DNA of 64,000 bases. Origin: Stappia taiwanensis. Its GTDB lineage: Bacteria > Pseudomonadota > Alphaproteobacteria > Rhizobiales > Stappiaceae. Numbering within the stretch: position 1 is the first letter of the stretch; each line of letters begins with the position of its first letter. Both the position numbers and the translations under genes were made by a program. The stretch spans positions 186,001 to 250,000 of the forward strand of contig NZ_BMCR01000002.1 in NCBI RefSeq assembly GCF_014635285.1. Direction: 5' to 3'. The notes under the pieces were generated by a model. It did no database searches. It saw only the letters and a program-made list of their open reading frames with translations, and was not told the origin of the DNA. This document shows positions 63,592 through 64,000 of this stretch, one piece after another.

Positions 63592-64000
63592 ATGTCTGAC
63601 ACACCCAATCTTTCGGTCACGCAAACCGTTCGCGAAAAATGGGGCTGGTTCCTGGCCCTGGGCATTATGCTGGTGATCGGCGGCATGCTGATGATCACCC
63701 TGCCGCTCGCCAGTTCCATTGCCGTGACGCTGGTCATCGCCGCCGTTTTCGTCGTCGGCGGCATCCTGCAGATCTGGCACGCCTTCTCGGTCACCGGCTG
63801 GGGCGGCTTCATCTGGGACATCGCCACCGGCGCGATCGCTCTCGTCGGCGGCATTGCCGTCTACTTCAATCCGGTGGTGGGTGCCGCAGCGCTGACGCTC
63901 GTGGTTGCCGCCGTGCTGCTGGCCCAGGGCATCGCCCAGGTTCTTCTTTCCCTGAAGATCCGGCCGCATGATGGGTGGGGCTGGGTGCTGGCCGCCGGCA
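63592..64000 (+). CDS. HdeD-family (DUF308) membrane protein, N-terminal part
   Basis: 136 codons are visible before the window ends. ATG 63592 follows a GAGG site. The sequence begins MSDTPNLSVTQTVREKWG and continues with paired hydrophobic helices: WFLALGIMLVIGGMLMI, IAVTLVIAAVFVVGGILQI, and DIATGAIALVGGIAVYFNP. This is the HdeD pattern, a six-helix inner-membrane protein named from the acid-resistance locus of E. coli. The C-terminal part is outside the window. Confidence 0.82.
   Translation, partial: MSDTPNLSVTQTVREKWGWFLALGIMLVIGGMLMITLPLASSIAVTLVIAAVFVVGGILQIWHAFSVTGWGGFIWDIATGAIALVGGIAVYFNPVVGAAALTLVVAAVLLAQGIAQVLLSLKIRPHDGWGWVLAAG

Overview
This 64 kb window is ordinary, gene-dense, high-GC chromosomal DNA from an alphaproteobacterium, most likely Hyphomicrobiales and perhaps a Stappia/Roseibium/Pannonibacter-like marine or soil heterotroph. 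The family assignment is inference. It rests on a typical alphaproteobacterial gene set (Usg, DUF1476 ATPase zeta subunit, PurS+PurQ+small PurL with BolA and CGFS glutaredoxin downstream, CHASE4-GGDEF-EAL), on two perfect and one near-perfect CtrA-type TTAA-N7-TTAA site, and on the liv operon with its small DUF6867 membrane gene. No phage, intact insertion sequence, CRISPR array or rRNA operon is visible.

Layout. 0-2.6 kb: trkH fragment, tRNA-Leu(UAA), map, radC. 2.6-9.8 kb: an accessory catabolic cluster (MHS-type permease and flavin reductase leftward; cupin, Dabb protein, acyl-CoA-dehydrogenase-like monooxygenase and carboxylesterase rightward; a PaaX-like repressor convergent with them). 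10.0-10.3 kb: a non-coding element with terminal inverted repeats, then a c-di-GMP GGDEF-EAL protein. 12.7-22.2 kb: meaB-ppdK, a TPR protein, ispE, polyprenyl synthase, DUF2007-tRNA methyltransferase, usg. 22.4-27.8 kb: MoxR/VWA pair, lrgAB, a YeeE/YedE sulfur-transport pair, an L,D-transpeptidase. 27.9-33.6 kb: a complete branched-chain amino acid ABC importer. 34-43.3 kb: LysR, a second flavin reductase, a P1 (NylC/DmpA-like) hydrolase, the large indolepyruvate:ferredoxin oxidoreductase with a divergent Lrp/AsnC regulator, a DadA-like oxidase and a BASS-type transporter. 43.3-49.2 kb: DUF2259, rpe, purB, small hydrolase, HpaI aldolase, ATPase zeta subunit. 49.5-56.5 kb: the purine block purC-(GFA)-purS-small membrane peptide-purQ-DUF2164-(YegS kinase, reverse)-purL-bolA-grxD. 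56.7-64 kb: small secreted protein, YegD-like Hsp70, ttcA, lipoprotein, Tat-exported metallo-beta-lactamase-fold protein, rpsD, murI, TrmH-family methyltransferase, HdeD fragment.

How genes work together. purC, purS, purQ, purL and purB give several steps of IMP/AMP synthesis. The liv genes and the indolepyruvate oxidoreductase with its Lrp-type regulator point to amino-acid uptake and catabolism. The 4-9 kb cluster has the parts of a small aromatic or polyketide degradation pathway: a two-component flavin monooxygenase, a cupin with a full metal site, a Dabb protein, an esterase, a permease and a PaaX-type regulator. I do not recognise it as a described pathway, and it is the best candidate here for an undescribed system. 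Its substrate cannot be read from sequence.

Regulatory signals include two exact ATTC-N8-GAAT operators (as reported for BigR/SqrR-type sulfur sensors), one before the YeeE pair and one before the Tat-MBL gene. There are also CtrA-type boxes, a 16-bp perfect palindrome before the ATPase zeta gene, a 23-bp-period direct repeat between ppdK and the TPR gene, and several clear intrinsic terminators.
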